Assembly: GCA_947471745.1 (NCBI GenBank)
Contig: CANJKZ010000929.1
Span: 496,001 to 560,000, forward strand
DNA length: 64,000 nucleotides
From: Closterium sp. Naga37s-1
Taxonomy: Eukaryota > Streptophyta > Zygnematophyceae > Desmidiales > Closteriaceae
Direction of reading: 5' to 3'
This document shows, in pieces, positions 55,085 through 63,281 of this stretch (position 1 is the first letter of the stretch; each line of letters starts with the position of its first letter). The translations under genes were made by a program, and so were the position numbers. The notes beneath the pieces are model-generated. The model saw only the letters and a program-made list of their open reading frames with translations. It was not told where the DNA came from and made no database searches.

Positions 55085-55654
55085 TTACCATGGTCGGCGA
55101 AAGGAGTGGGATGGGAGGTCGTAGTTGCCGACGGTGACAGTTCCGTTGCGCCAATAAATCCGCGGTCCAAACTGGTGCAACCATGGTCGACCGATAACGC
55201 CTTCGTACCCGCCGAGGTGCAGTTGCTCGAACGTGACCGTCGCCTCCAAGCTTCCAAACATGCAATGCACAGGGAGGAGAGTAGGTCCGCAGCGCCGCCG
55301 AGTACCATCTGCCATGATCACGTCCTGCGGGTTGCTGTTGGGATCTTCGGGGAGAGAAAGTTCAGCAGCAATTGAGGGAGAGAGGAAATTTGCTGAAGCG
55401 CCGGTATCGAGCAAAAAGTCAACGTAGCGATTCTTTATTTTTGCGTATAGAATGATGGCGGGGAATGGAGCGTTGGATGTGCTGTAGAGTTCAGAGGTGC
55501 CGATGAATAATGGAGTCGGGAGAAGCGGGGCATGCGATGCGCCAAAGGTCTGCCCCACTGCTACTGGCGCTGTCCGTTTCCCGGAGACCTTTCGAAGTTG
55601 TGGCGGTTCGGGCAATGTCGCTTGATATGGCCGACTTTCCCGCACGAGTAGCAC
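55085..55654 (-). pseudogene. GypB aspartic protease
   Basis: The minus frame has KNRYVDFLLDTGASANFLS (retropepsin DTGA), VIMADGTRRRCGPTL (flap) and YEGVIGRPWLHQFGP. It overlaps the end of gag by about 90 bp in another frame, so Pol was probably made by frameshifting. It ends PW then TAA. Confidence 0.88.
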
Positions 55655-56430
55655 GTAAGCGTGGACTGGTTGCGTGCACGCTGTTCCACCACACCGAGCT
55701 CCATGGGAGAAGGACCGTTGGTGCGGTAGGTAGGTCCAGCAGTGGTGTGCTGCCCGGTTCGTCCTTGGAATCGCTGGTATGCTGCAAAGTTGATGGTGTC
55801 AAAACGCTCGGCGACACGAATCATCTCATCCAACGTCGTAGCGCCGCGGAGTTCGACCTCGGTGCGGATTTTCGGCTTCAGCCCATGCTTGAATTTGTCC
55901 ATCTGTTCAGCAGCAGGGATGTCAGGGATCTCAAGCACGAGCTCGCGGAAGCGGTTGATGTACTCAGCGACCGAGCGATGTTGGCGTAATTCAGCGAGGT
56001 TGTCTTGTGCGCGCTCGATGGAGTTGACCGGCTCGAAGTTCATTAATAGCGATGCAGAAAACTCTTCCCAAGTTGAAATCGTAGCATGGCAACTCTGCCA
56101 CCAAGTAGCAGCTGCACCCCTCAGCATCATGCCGGCGTGCCGAGCCCACTCCGCCCGGTTGACATGACAAAGGGAGAGGTATTCCTCCACTTGGAAAAGT
56201 CACCGTCGCACCGGTAAGTGACGTTTTCCAGGGATGAACGGCTCAGGTTCGGGTGCTTTGGGTCGTGCAGAAACCACAGCAGGTGCTGGCGTCGGCACCT
56301 GTGTGCCCAGGAGTCCACGTTCCTGGAGTTCGCCGAGGATCCGGTCACGCACCTCGCGTTCAATTTCTCGGCGCATATTCGCCACAAATTCGTTCCAGAG
56401 TTCCGGCGTCATATCAGACGGTCCCGCCAT
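55561..56430 (-). pseudogene. GypB Gag, one stop
   Basis: It starts MAGPSDMTPELWNEFVANM (56430). After KRHLPVRR comes TGA (about 56200), where a Trp codon fits. The same frame continues with VEEYLSLCHVNRAEWARH, FSASLLMNFEPVNSIERAQ, VAEYINRFRELV and CYSCGKVGHIKRHC, a CX2CX4HX4C knuckle. Apart from the single TGA it is a full Ty3-type Gag of about 290 residues. Confidence 0.9.
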
Positions 56431-56471
56431 AGGGTCTAGAATATGGCGGGAGCGTGCGAAATAACTAACCA

Positions 56472-56986
56472 GGCTCTGATTACCAGTGAAACGTTGCTGG
56501 CAGGGAAGTAGCAGCCTTAGTAGGCTAGGAAAACGAGGATGGAGTGCTCTCTGGAGTTCTCTGGAAATTGCACTATGACTTCACAAATTTCACAAATTTC
56601 ACAGTACAATTTTATAGAGCACATTCAAATATCGAGTCGCACTCCCAAGTCGTGACTCTCTCTGAATTTCTCAATGGTAACCCAACCCCTTTGAAATGAA
56701 CCTGCCGTGAAATTCAGAGAATTATTGCGGTACGGGATTGGACGGCGAGCTTGGTTACGGGGCTGTAATTTCGTCGGTGTTGTTGGCGAAGTCGGCGAGC
56801 GGTCGGAACTTCGGTGTTCTGCGTTTCGTAATTTTCGCGCGAGGGTTTGTGTTGGGCTGCGCGTCAGGACCTGGTCGCCCAGCTGCAGGTTGAGGCGTTT
56901 GACCAATACGAACAGTTGGTGAGGTGGCGCTTGACTTCCGCCCACCTGCACTGTACTTGGCAGCATTCGGCTGCCACACTGTTACA
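56472..56986 (-). repeat. 5' LTR of GypB (56487-56986, 500 bp) and primer site
   Basis: The LTR runs TGAAACGTTGCTGG to CACTGTTACA and carries a 9-bp tandem duplication (CACAAATTT) at about 56580-56600 that its partner lacks. The primer site on the minus strand (56472-56485) reads TGGTAATCAGAGCC, one inserted A relative to the usual site. Confidence 0.93.
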
Positions 56987-58275
56987 TGGGTCGCTCCTCG
57001 AGTCCTCTTCGACTCCACTGCCGAGGCGACGACGACACCGTTGCTCGCATTCGTTGCATAGTTAGTGGCGATTCGCGAACTTCTCTCGCCTTCCAGCGTT
57101 CCTGCGCTTCCTGGGCCCATCGTGCGTCCAGTTGCACCGTCCCTTGGTCTGACGCAACCGGTGGCTTCCCTCCAACTTCTCGCCTCGGATCCGTTTGTTC
57201 GCGTTGATGCGGCGCCCGATACGTCCGCGATTCGCTACGACGTGATGTACGCTCGCTCTTATCTTTTGACTTGATGCTACTAGCATGCGCACGCCATCCT
57301 GGTGTTGCTTGCATCGTCTCCATGGTCTTACGCTGGTAACTAAAACCGGATCTCAATTGTACGCTATCATTCATTCCTTGCTTGTTTGTAATGAGTGACA
57401 GCTGCTCCTCACTACAGGAGGGCTATGCTCGGCTGACTAACTGCTTGAAGTGGCTTCTTGGTAGCTAGGTCTCAGGAATCCTTTAGCTAATAATGAGAAA
57501 ACAAACAAGCAAGCAGACGGTTCTATACCCCCACCTTTCCTAAGTAGGGAAACACTTACCGTTGCACATGCATCTGTTGCACTTTTGGACGCCTTTCCCG
57601 CTTTGGTCGATTCGTCCGAGGCTCGGCACTTTTCCGTTGGCTTGTTTCGCTATTTGCTACTGATGGTTCTTCCTACACTACACTATTCTGTCACGCGATT
57701 TAGGCTATCTATAAGCTAACCTATTACGCTATTGGCTTTATTAAGACCCGAGGTAACCTATTTAACAGTTATCTATCTGATATTTAGGGCTGTACGACTC
57801 AGTTTGGCGGGGGGGGGTCTTATATTCGTATCGAATTCGCGCCAATTTCGCGCGTGCGGCGCCTCAGAACTAGGGCCCTATATATCAGACTTTTTAGTCT
57901 GATTCAGAGTCCGTTCAGACTTTTTTTTTTTGTACCTAGTCTGAAGTCTAAGAATTTTTTTATGTACCTTGTCAGATTTTCAGAGTTTTTTTTTTTTAGT
58001 TGTCTGAAATTTCAGCCTAATTTTATAAGTGTAGGCTGAGCCTCAGACTTGTATCGGGGGTGCACTCTGAAACCGGTAATACAGGGGTTTCCGCCAGCCT
58101 GGCGCCGTGTAGCACTAACACCGTCAATCATGGGCGGGACGGGAAACCAAATTTTCCCGAGCGCGGCACCACACAGTTGCGTTGGTATGCTATAATTAGC
58201 TTCAATGCTGTTATAACTATGCTTTTACGAAACTGCATGATCTTAAAATTTGAAGGTAACTTTGACAGTTCATAG
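56987..58275. other. Low-copy DNA right of GypB, no confident gene
   Basis: The first 5 bp are the TSD, and 42442-42604 joins directly to this stretch once GypB is removed. A plus-strand frame (57065-57274, VASLQLLASDPFVRV) ends at 57274, but I cannot assign it. From about 57480 the DNA is AT-rich and rich in homopolymers, including a G run near 57810 and a cluster of CAGACT words (listed separately). At about 58276 CopS sequence starts. Confidence 0.4.
57880..58060. repeat. Cluster of AGTCTGA/TCAGACT words and poly-T tracts
   Basis: Within 180 bp TCAGACTTTTTAGTCTGA forms a perfect 7-bp-arm hairpin at about 57887-57904. CAGACT, AGTCTGA, TCAGA and GTCTGA recur several more times between runs of 7-13 Ts. 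The pattern is regular but no unit length is constant. Confidence 0.6.
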
Positions 58276-58783
58276 CGTCGCTGGGAAACCCACTCCCGAA
58301 GCTGTGGCGGCAAGAGGGTCTCCTGCTGACTCTGCTGTCGCTGCTGTCCACCCCCATAACCTCCGCCTCCACTAGCGGCACCACCTGTACGAGCAGACGC
58401 ACAGGCACCTACGCTTGCTTCCTCAACCAGCTGCTGCACCTCCCCTTACAATGGACAGCGCTGCTATAGTGGCCGGGTGGCAGAAGAAAGGGAGGAGAAG
58501 CGTCTAACTACAGCGTCGTACAAAGTCTGGGCCGACTTCACCTGACGAAGGTGGTCCCTCTTGTCGACTGGCATGTGAGTTGCGATGACAAGCTGTGCGA
58601 CATCGTCACGCTCCGTCCACAATGTGTAAGCAAGGATGTCTGCCCGGTACCGCCACTGCACGTCCTCGCCAGCATCAGCAGTAGGCTCAGTGGAGTTGTG
58701 GGGGGCTGAAGGGACCCCAACGTGTGCTCGAGCAGGGAGACGCTATTTATAGTGAAAAGCTGGAGATACCTGTGCAGGCACAT
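58276..58783 (-). pseudogene. CopS Gag fragment
   Basis: Pieces in three frames. At 58464-58661, WRYRADILAYTLWTERDD and LVIATHMPVDKRDHLRQVK match the Gag N-terminal domain. At 58276-58439 there is a Gly-rich tract and LLPPQLREWVSQRR. The family motif is intact except for a Pro for the first Gln and Val for Tyr. Homology stops right after it. Confidence 0.78.
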
Positions 58784-58799
58784 AACCTAAAACCCTAAC

Positions 58800-59690
58800 T
58801 TGAAAGGACGGTCGTCTGTGTCAAGCACTAAGACTGTGACAAAGGCCATGACTGGTAGCGGGAGTCAGAGCAGCGCAAGGGCGACAGTGGCAGCTGTAGG
58901 TGCAGCGGGTGGCTGTAGCAATAGCAGAGGCAGGTGCAGTGGCAGTTGGAGCGGCAGTTGGAGCGGCAGTTGCAAGGCAGCGGGGCATGCAGGCGCGGCT
59001 CGCGGGGCAGCACACAGACAGGGCAGCTCACGCAGGCATGTGCAGCGTACAAGGTAGCGTATGGGCAGGGCCTGCAGCAGCGCGCGGGCAGCTAGGGCAG
59101 CGCGCGAGCAGCTGGGCGCGCAGGGCGGGCGAGCAGGAGGGCAAGGGCACCGACGCACGGGCTGCAGAGCACGTGCGACGTGCAGGGCAGCAGGGCGAGC
59201 GCGACGCGCGGGGCAGCAGGGCAGCGGAGCGCAACGTGCTGGCTGCAAGGCGCGTGCGACGCGCGGGGCAGCAGGGCAGCGGCTCGCGACACGCGGGGCT
59301 GCAGGGCGCATGCGATGGGCGGGGCAGCAGGGCAGCAGCGCGCGACGCGTGGGCTGCAGGGCGCACACGACACGCAGGGCAGCAGGGCAGCGGCGCGCGA
59401 CGCGCGGGGCTGCAGGGTACATGCGACGCGCAGGATAGCAGGGCAGGGGCGCGCAATGCGCTGCAGGGCGTACGCGATGCGCGGGGCAGCATGGTGCGTG
59501 CGACGTGCGGGGCAACAGGGCCGCGGCACGCAACGCGCGGGCTGCAAGGCGTACGCGACGCACGGGGCAGGACAGTGGCGCGCAGGGCGCGGTGGGCAGT
59601 AGGGTGCACGGGGCGTGCAGGGCAGCAGGGAGTGTTGAACAAACCTAACCTAATCGTAGGTTCGGTAGTAGGTTCGGTAGGCGGACCTAA
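58800..59690 (-). repeat. GC-rich tandem-repeat leader of the CopS fragment
   Basis: Imperfect units of about 35-45 bp, around GGGGCTGCAGGGCGCATGCGA and GGGCAGCAGGGCAGCGG, run from about 59080 to 59630. The 58900-58980 start has GCAGTTGGAGCG triplet-like repeats. Open frames on both strands are artefacts. Confidence 0.8.
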
Positions 59691-59696
59691 CCTAGC

Positions 59697-59836
59697 GCAT
59701 GAGACCATGTTAGACATAGAGTGCAGCGGAATGACGAACTAAGAGCAATAGGGATTACAAGTACCAACCCTAATACGTTGTACCCTCTATGAGCTACCCC
59801 ACTACAACCTAGACAATTAAAAAATATGTTTTGACA
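59697..59836 (-). repeat. 5' LTR of the CopS fragment (59708-59836, 129 bp) and primer site
   Basis: The LTR runs TGTTAGACATAG to GTTTTGACA and carries the family core (TTGTACCC, then TACCCCACTACA). The primer site TGGTCTCATGCG abuts it but matches the usual copia site poorly. Confidence 0.75.
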
Positions 59837-60613
59837 TACCGTACCGTACATCAAAATTTTGAGTCGCGATGTTGACAAAATGTGTAGACGCGACTCGGGA
59901 AAAAGGGCATTGAGACATTTGTGTCGATACAAGAATGTATCCAAATCGGATCAAATGGTATAGTAGCGTCAGCCCTGTTTGTGGCATGTTTCTCGAAATT
60001 CCACCACTGAACCCTTTGTGTTATCTTCGCTATTGAATCCGCAAAAGCGAGATCTACGCTTTCATGTCCTTAATTCAAAATTTCATAAGTGTTATTTATT
60101 CACCTTATACGTATTTTTCATTTATAAGACCACCCAGAATTTTTCCTAACTGTTTTATAAGCCCAGCTGGGAGTATATCTGGGTGATGATGGTATTTCTT
60201 AGCAAGATTAGGCCTAGGGGCCTAACAGCCTGTATGTTACAAACTTACCAACACCCTACCTCTTCTTTTTTCTCTCTTGGTCGTCAAAGCAGTGAAGATG
60301 CTTTTGAGGAGTACAAACAGCCGTCATATTCGAGAGGCGTGATACCTGTACAGAAATTATATGCGCCACTTCCTGCCAATAACTTCTAGCGGGCTTCGCG
60401 GCGAGGTCGATTATGCAGCACTTCAAGCTCAGTCAATGGAGATGCAGTACAGATACTGCCAGCCCGGAATGACGGAGGAACAGACGCTCAATTCTTGTTC
60501 AAATCTCTCGCAACTATTACGGTACCGTACTTAGTCGTTTTCAGATTGAGGTCCTGCCGTTACAGCACAGCGTCGCACTAATCGCGAAAGTCCACGCACC
60601 GCGAGACACTACT
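59837..60613. other. Low-copy upstream region of the small membrane-protein gene
   Basis: No retroelement or recognisable coding sequence. CACCCAGA (60131-60138) and TCTGGGTG (60178-60185) form an inverted repeat enclosing the palindrome CCCAGCTGGG (60162-60171). A short frame (60183-60389) has no family resemblance. The last 100 bp should include the promoter of the gene at 60614, but no TATA box is evident there. Confidence 0.5.
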
Positions 60614-61313
60614 ATGGCCGGGTGTGATCAACTGCTGGCACGCGTCGTGTTGCTGCTGCTCCTCTGCGAGGCCATCGCGAGAGGCGAGGCGGCGCTGCTC
60701 GTCTACAGCGGCGGCTACTTCTACACCCCCGGTAAGCCGCCGTCGCCTCCGCGTGCTCGTTTGCGAAGCCGCGATCATCATGGTGGTCGCCTGCATGCGC
60801 GCGCCCCGCAACACGGCCGTCGCCCGCATGCAATTACCGCCTGTTTCTCAGAAACACTTGCGCTGCGCGGTCCGCTCCTCGCCTTCTATATCCTTCCGCC
60901 CGCGCGACTCAACCACAGGACGCCGTGCTGGAGCGTGCCTGCCATTCGCCCGCCCCGCAGTCTAAATGCGCCACCCAAAGGTTCTCGCTTTACTCTCACC
61001 ATGCTTCCATCGCACGGAGTCCTTCGCTAGAGCGCGCGTCGCGCGTTCGTTAGCGCGTGTCCGTTTTAACGTGTCCCGCACGCCTTCTGCAGTTCTTTGT
61101 GTGGCGCGTCTAAGCAGTTCCCTGTGCGGCGTTGCTTGCGCAGATTACAAGTACCGCACGCCGTGGTGGGGCGCGCTGCTGCTGCTGCTGGGGGTGGTGT
61201 CGGTCGTCATCGCGCTCGTCATGTGCTGCTGCAACTGCCTCGGCGCCTGCTGCGACTGCTGCTGTCCGCGGAGCAACACAGTCAAGGTCGTTCACGAGCG
61301 CTCGCCCGTGTAG
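60614..61313 (+). CDS. Small signal-peptide, single-pass, cysteine-cluster membrane protein (two exons)
   Basis: Exon 1 is 60614-60731 and exon 2 is 61144-61313. The intron starts GTAAGC and ends TTGCGCAG, splitting a Gly/Asp codon (phase 1). The predicted protein has 95 residues. Residues 1-27 look like a signal peptide (LLARVVLLLLLCEAIARGEA), then a short Tyr-rich luminal or extracellular part (VYSGGYFYTP) and a PWWG entry. A hydrophobic segment of about 20 residues (ALLLLLGVVSVVIALVM) is followed by CCCNCLGACCDCCCP and a polar tail ending VHERSPV. The Cys cluster on the cytoplasmic side is a typical palmitoylation pattern. I do not recognise the family. AATAAA lies 239 bp after the stop. 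Confidence 0.7.
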
Positions 61314-61551
61314 CTGCGCGCCTGTCGCCCCTTGAGCAGCCGCGCGCACAGCTGATGGCATTGGTGGTCGGGCATGGGACAGGCGCACATGTCCACCGGG
61401 AGGTGTAAATACGATATTCAAGTAAACCAGACTACATTATACCGATGTTGATTGACTACTGGCTGGAATTCGAATAACGAGTCAGACTCCAGTATGGGGT
61501 TTGCACCTTACAGTGTTTTAAGCAGGTTGATCATGGTTGGTTGTTTGGAGC

Positions 61552-61557
61552 AATAAA
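61552..61557 (+). terminator. Polyadenylation signal AATAAA for the 60614 gene
   Basis: Canonical AATAAA, 239 bp downstream of the stop at 61313, in an AT-rich non-coding stretch. Confidence 0.5.
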
Positions 61558-61739
61558 TCATGTCTTGATCTACTGGGAGAAACTTCATCGTGCAAACATG
61601 CAACTCCGATTGACCTGATTGTGCTGAGTGTGTCATAAACGAACATGAGTACAAAACTGCTACCGTACCCAATTAAACCTGTCATTCAATTTGTGTGAGT
61701 GTGACTTTGTCGTACAGGGGCTGCTGGTCGGCTTAGTCT

Positions 61740-61745
61740 TTTATT
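61740..61745 (-). terminator. Polyadenylation signal AATAAA for the minus-strand gene
   Basis: TTTATT on the plus strand, about 220 bp downstream of the predicted stop at 61967. It faces the plus-strand signal at 61552, so the two genes end tail to tail. Confidence 0.45.
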
Positions 61746-61966
61746 CAATTGCTGATTGAGAGAAAGGGATACGGGTACAAGTCAGTGTGGAGGTGGAGTG
61801 GATTCTTCTATGGTAGATGTCTTGTTGACTGCACCCGAAGGAGATAGATGTGAGCGACTACCGGTATCCACCATCATGACGGTACAATAGTGTCCTGCAA
61901 TTGTACCTGCATCCTCTTGTAGCTTTTCTTGCGCTGTACTCTTTATCCCCTCTATACAGCCATCCT

Positions 61967-63277
61967 TCAGCTTCTCCATTCCGTTGACTGCTCTTGCTCT
62001 GACTGCTCTTCCCACCACGTGTTGGTCTGCACACACACAAGGCACAGCATGAGATGAGAGCCACACGACAAGGCACAGCATGAGATGAGAGCCACACGAC
62101 AAGGCACACCACTATCCAGAGGGCGGTGGCAGTGAGGGCAGAGGAGTAGGGAGGGAGGTCACTGGGAGCGAACCCCACTTCCCCCCCCATGCTCGCCCCA
62201 CTTCCACCCACATGCTCGCCCCACTTCCCCCCACATGCTCGCCCCACCTCACCGCATGCCACAACAGTCAGGCCCTCCCCCCTGCCTACTGGCATCCTGC
62301 CCCCACACAGCCACAGCATCGCCCTAGCCCGCCCCTCCCGCCCATGCCCTGCACTCACCCACTGCTTCTCTCCGGGCGTCTCTGCACCACTTCCCCTCTC
62401 CCTCGCCTTGCTACCCCCCCCACTCCGCTTCCCCCGCCCTCACACCTTGCTCGATGCAACCCCCCCCCCCTCCCCCCCCCCCCCCGGTGTGACCTTGTAG
62501 CCGCGGCGCAGGAACTGCATGGTGGAGCCATCCTCCTCGCCCAGCCCCAGCGCACGCTGCAGCTCCTCCTTCACCTGCCGCCCCCGCAAGCACATGTGGC
62601 ACACGGGCACACGGGCACAGGGGCACAGGGGCAGACGGGCAGAGACGGTTGCGGCGCAGAGTCACGGGGGCAGGGGGGACAGCGGGGCAGGGGGGCATGG
62701 AGGGAAGGCATGGGGGGAAGGCATGGGGGGAAGGCATGGGGGGAAGGCATGGGGGGAAGGCATGGGGGGAAGGCATGGGGGGAAGGCATGGGGGGAAGGC
62801 ATGGGGGAAGGCATGGGGGGAAGTCATGGGGAGAAGGCATGGGGGGAAGTCATGGGGAGAAGGCATGGGGGGGAGGCATAGGGGCGAAGGCATGGGGGGA
62901 AGGCATGGGGGGAAGGCATGGGGGGAAGGCATGGGGGGAAGGCATGGGGGGAAGGCATGGGGGGAAGGCATGGGGGAAGGCATGGGGGGAAGTCATGGGG
63001 AGAAGGCATGGGGGGAAGTCATGGGGAGAAGGCATGGGGGGGAGGCATAGGGGCGAAGGCATGGGGGGAAGGCATGGGGGGAAGGCATGGGGGGAAGGCA
63101 TGGGGGGGAGGCATAGGGGCGAAGGCATGGAGGGAAGGCATGGGGTAAGGCATTGGGGGAAGGCATGGGGGAAAAGCATGGGGGGAAAGGCAAGGGGCGG
63201 ACCTGTCCGAGTTGGAAGCGCTGTGGCCCCTCCGCCACACAGACGTACGACCCCGTGCCCTCCTGCTTCACCATCAC
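61967..63277 (-). CDS. 3' end of an unrecognised multi-exon gene (three exons predicted)
   Basis: Three minus-strand exons fit together in phase 0. The first is 63203-63277 (25 codons, VMVKQEGTGSYVCVAEGPQ..., acceptor GGCAG, donor GTCCGC). The second is 62494-62574 (27 codons, VKEELQRALGLGEEDGS..., acceptor GGCAG, donor GTCACA). The third is 61967-62026 (19 codons, TNTWWEEQSEQEQ..., acceptor TGTGTGTGCAG, ending TGA). The tail is acidic and Gln-rich. A further upstream exon near 63567-63640 (VSPFILNYSGALF on the minus strand) is possible but out of phase as drawn. I cannot assign a function. The intron between the first two holds a minisatellite. Confidence 0.45.
62180..62260. repeat. Short tandem repeat, unit about 23 bp
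   Basis: ATGCTCGCCCCACTTCC and close variants occur three to four times in a row, in the intron between the 62494-62574 exon and the last exon. A 35-bp duplication (GGCACAGCATGAGATGAGAG) lies nearby at 62039-62105. Confidence 0.7.
62690..63190. repeat. Intronic minisatellite, 13-bp unit with higher-order structure
   Basis: About 37 copies of GGAAGGCATGGGG-type units. A block with GTCATGGGGAGAAGGCATG variants at about 62820-62890 recurs at about 62992-63060, so a super-repeat of about 170 bp is present. It lies in an intron of the minus-strand gene. The long Gly/His/Lys and Pro/Ser frames across it are artefacts. Confidence 0.9.
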
Positions 63278-63281
63278 CTGC

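Larger units (their letters stand above)
42605..56986 (-). mobile_element. Complete GypB Ty3/gypsy chromovirus with TSD TGGGT
   Basis: The LTRs lie at 42605-43095 (491 bp) and 56487-56986 (500 bp), with TGGGT at 42600-42604 and 56987-56991. The minus-strand order is LTR, primer site, gag, protease, RT, RNase H, integrase, chromodomain, polypurine tract (complement at 43096-43109) and LTR. A complete CopL element at 45705-54401 splits RT. Apart from that insertion only a few stops are seen, so it was recently intact. Without the insert it is about 5.7 kb. Confidence 0.96.
58276..59836 (-). mobile_element. CopS 5' fragment: LTR, primer site, leader and part of gag
   Basis: On the minus strand the LTR (59708-59836), a primer site (59697-59707), a long GC-rich leader and broken Gag are followed by low-copy DNA at 58275. 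No protease or Pol remains. Confidence 0.82.

Noticed and set aside
62690..63190. Possible CRISPR array because of regular repeats.
   Set aside because: Units are directly adjacent with no unique spacers, and the DNA is eukaryotic.
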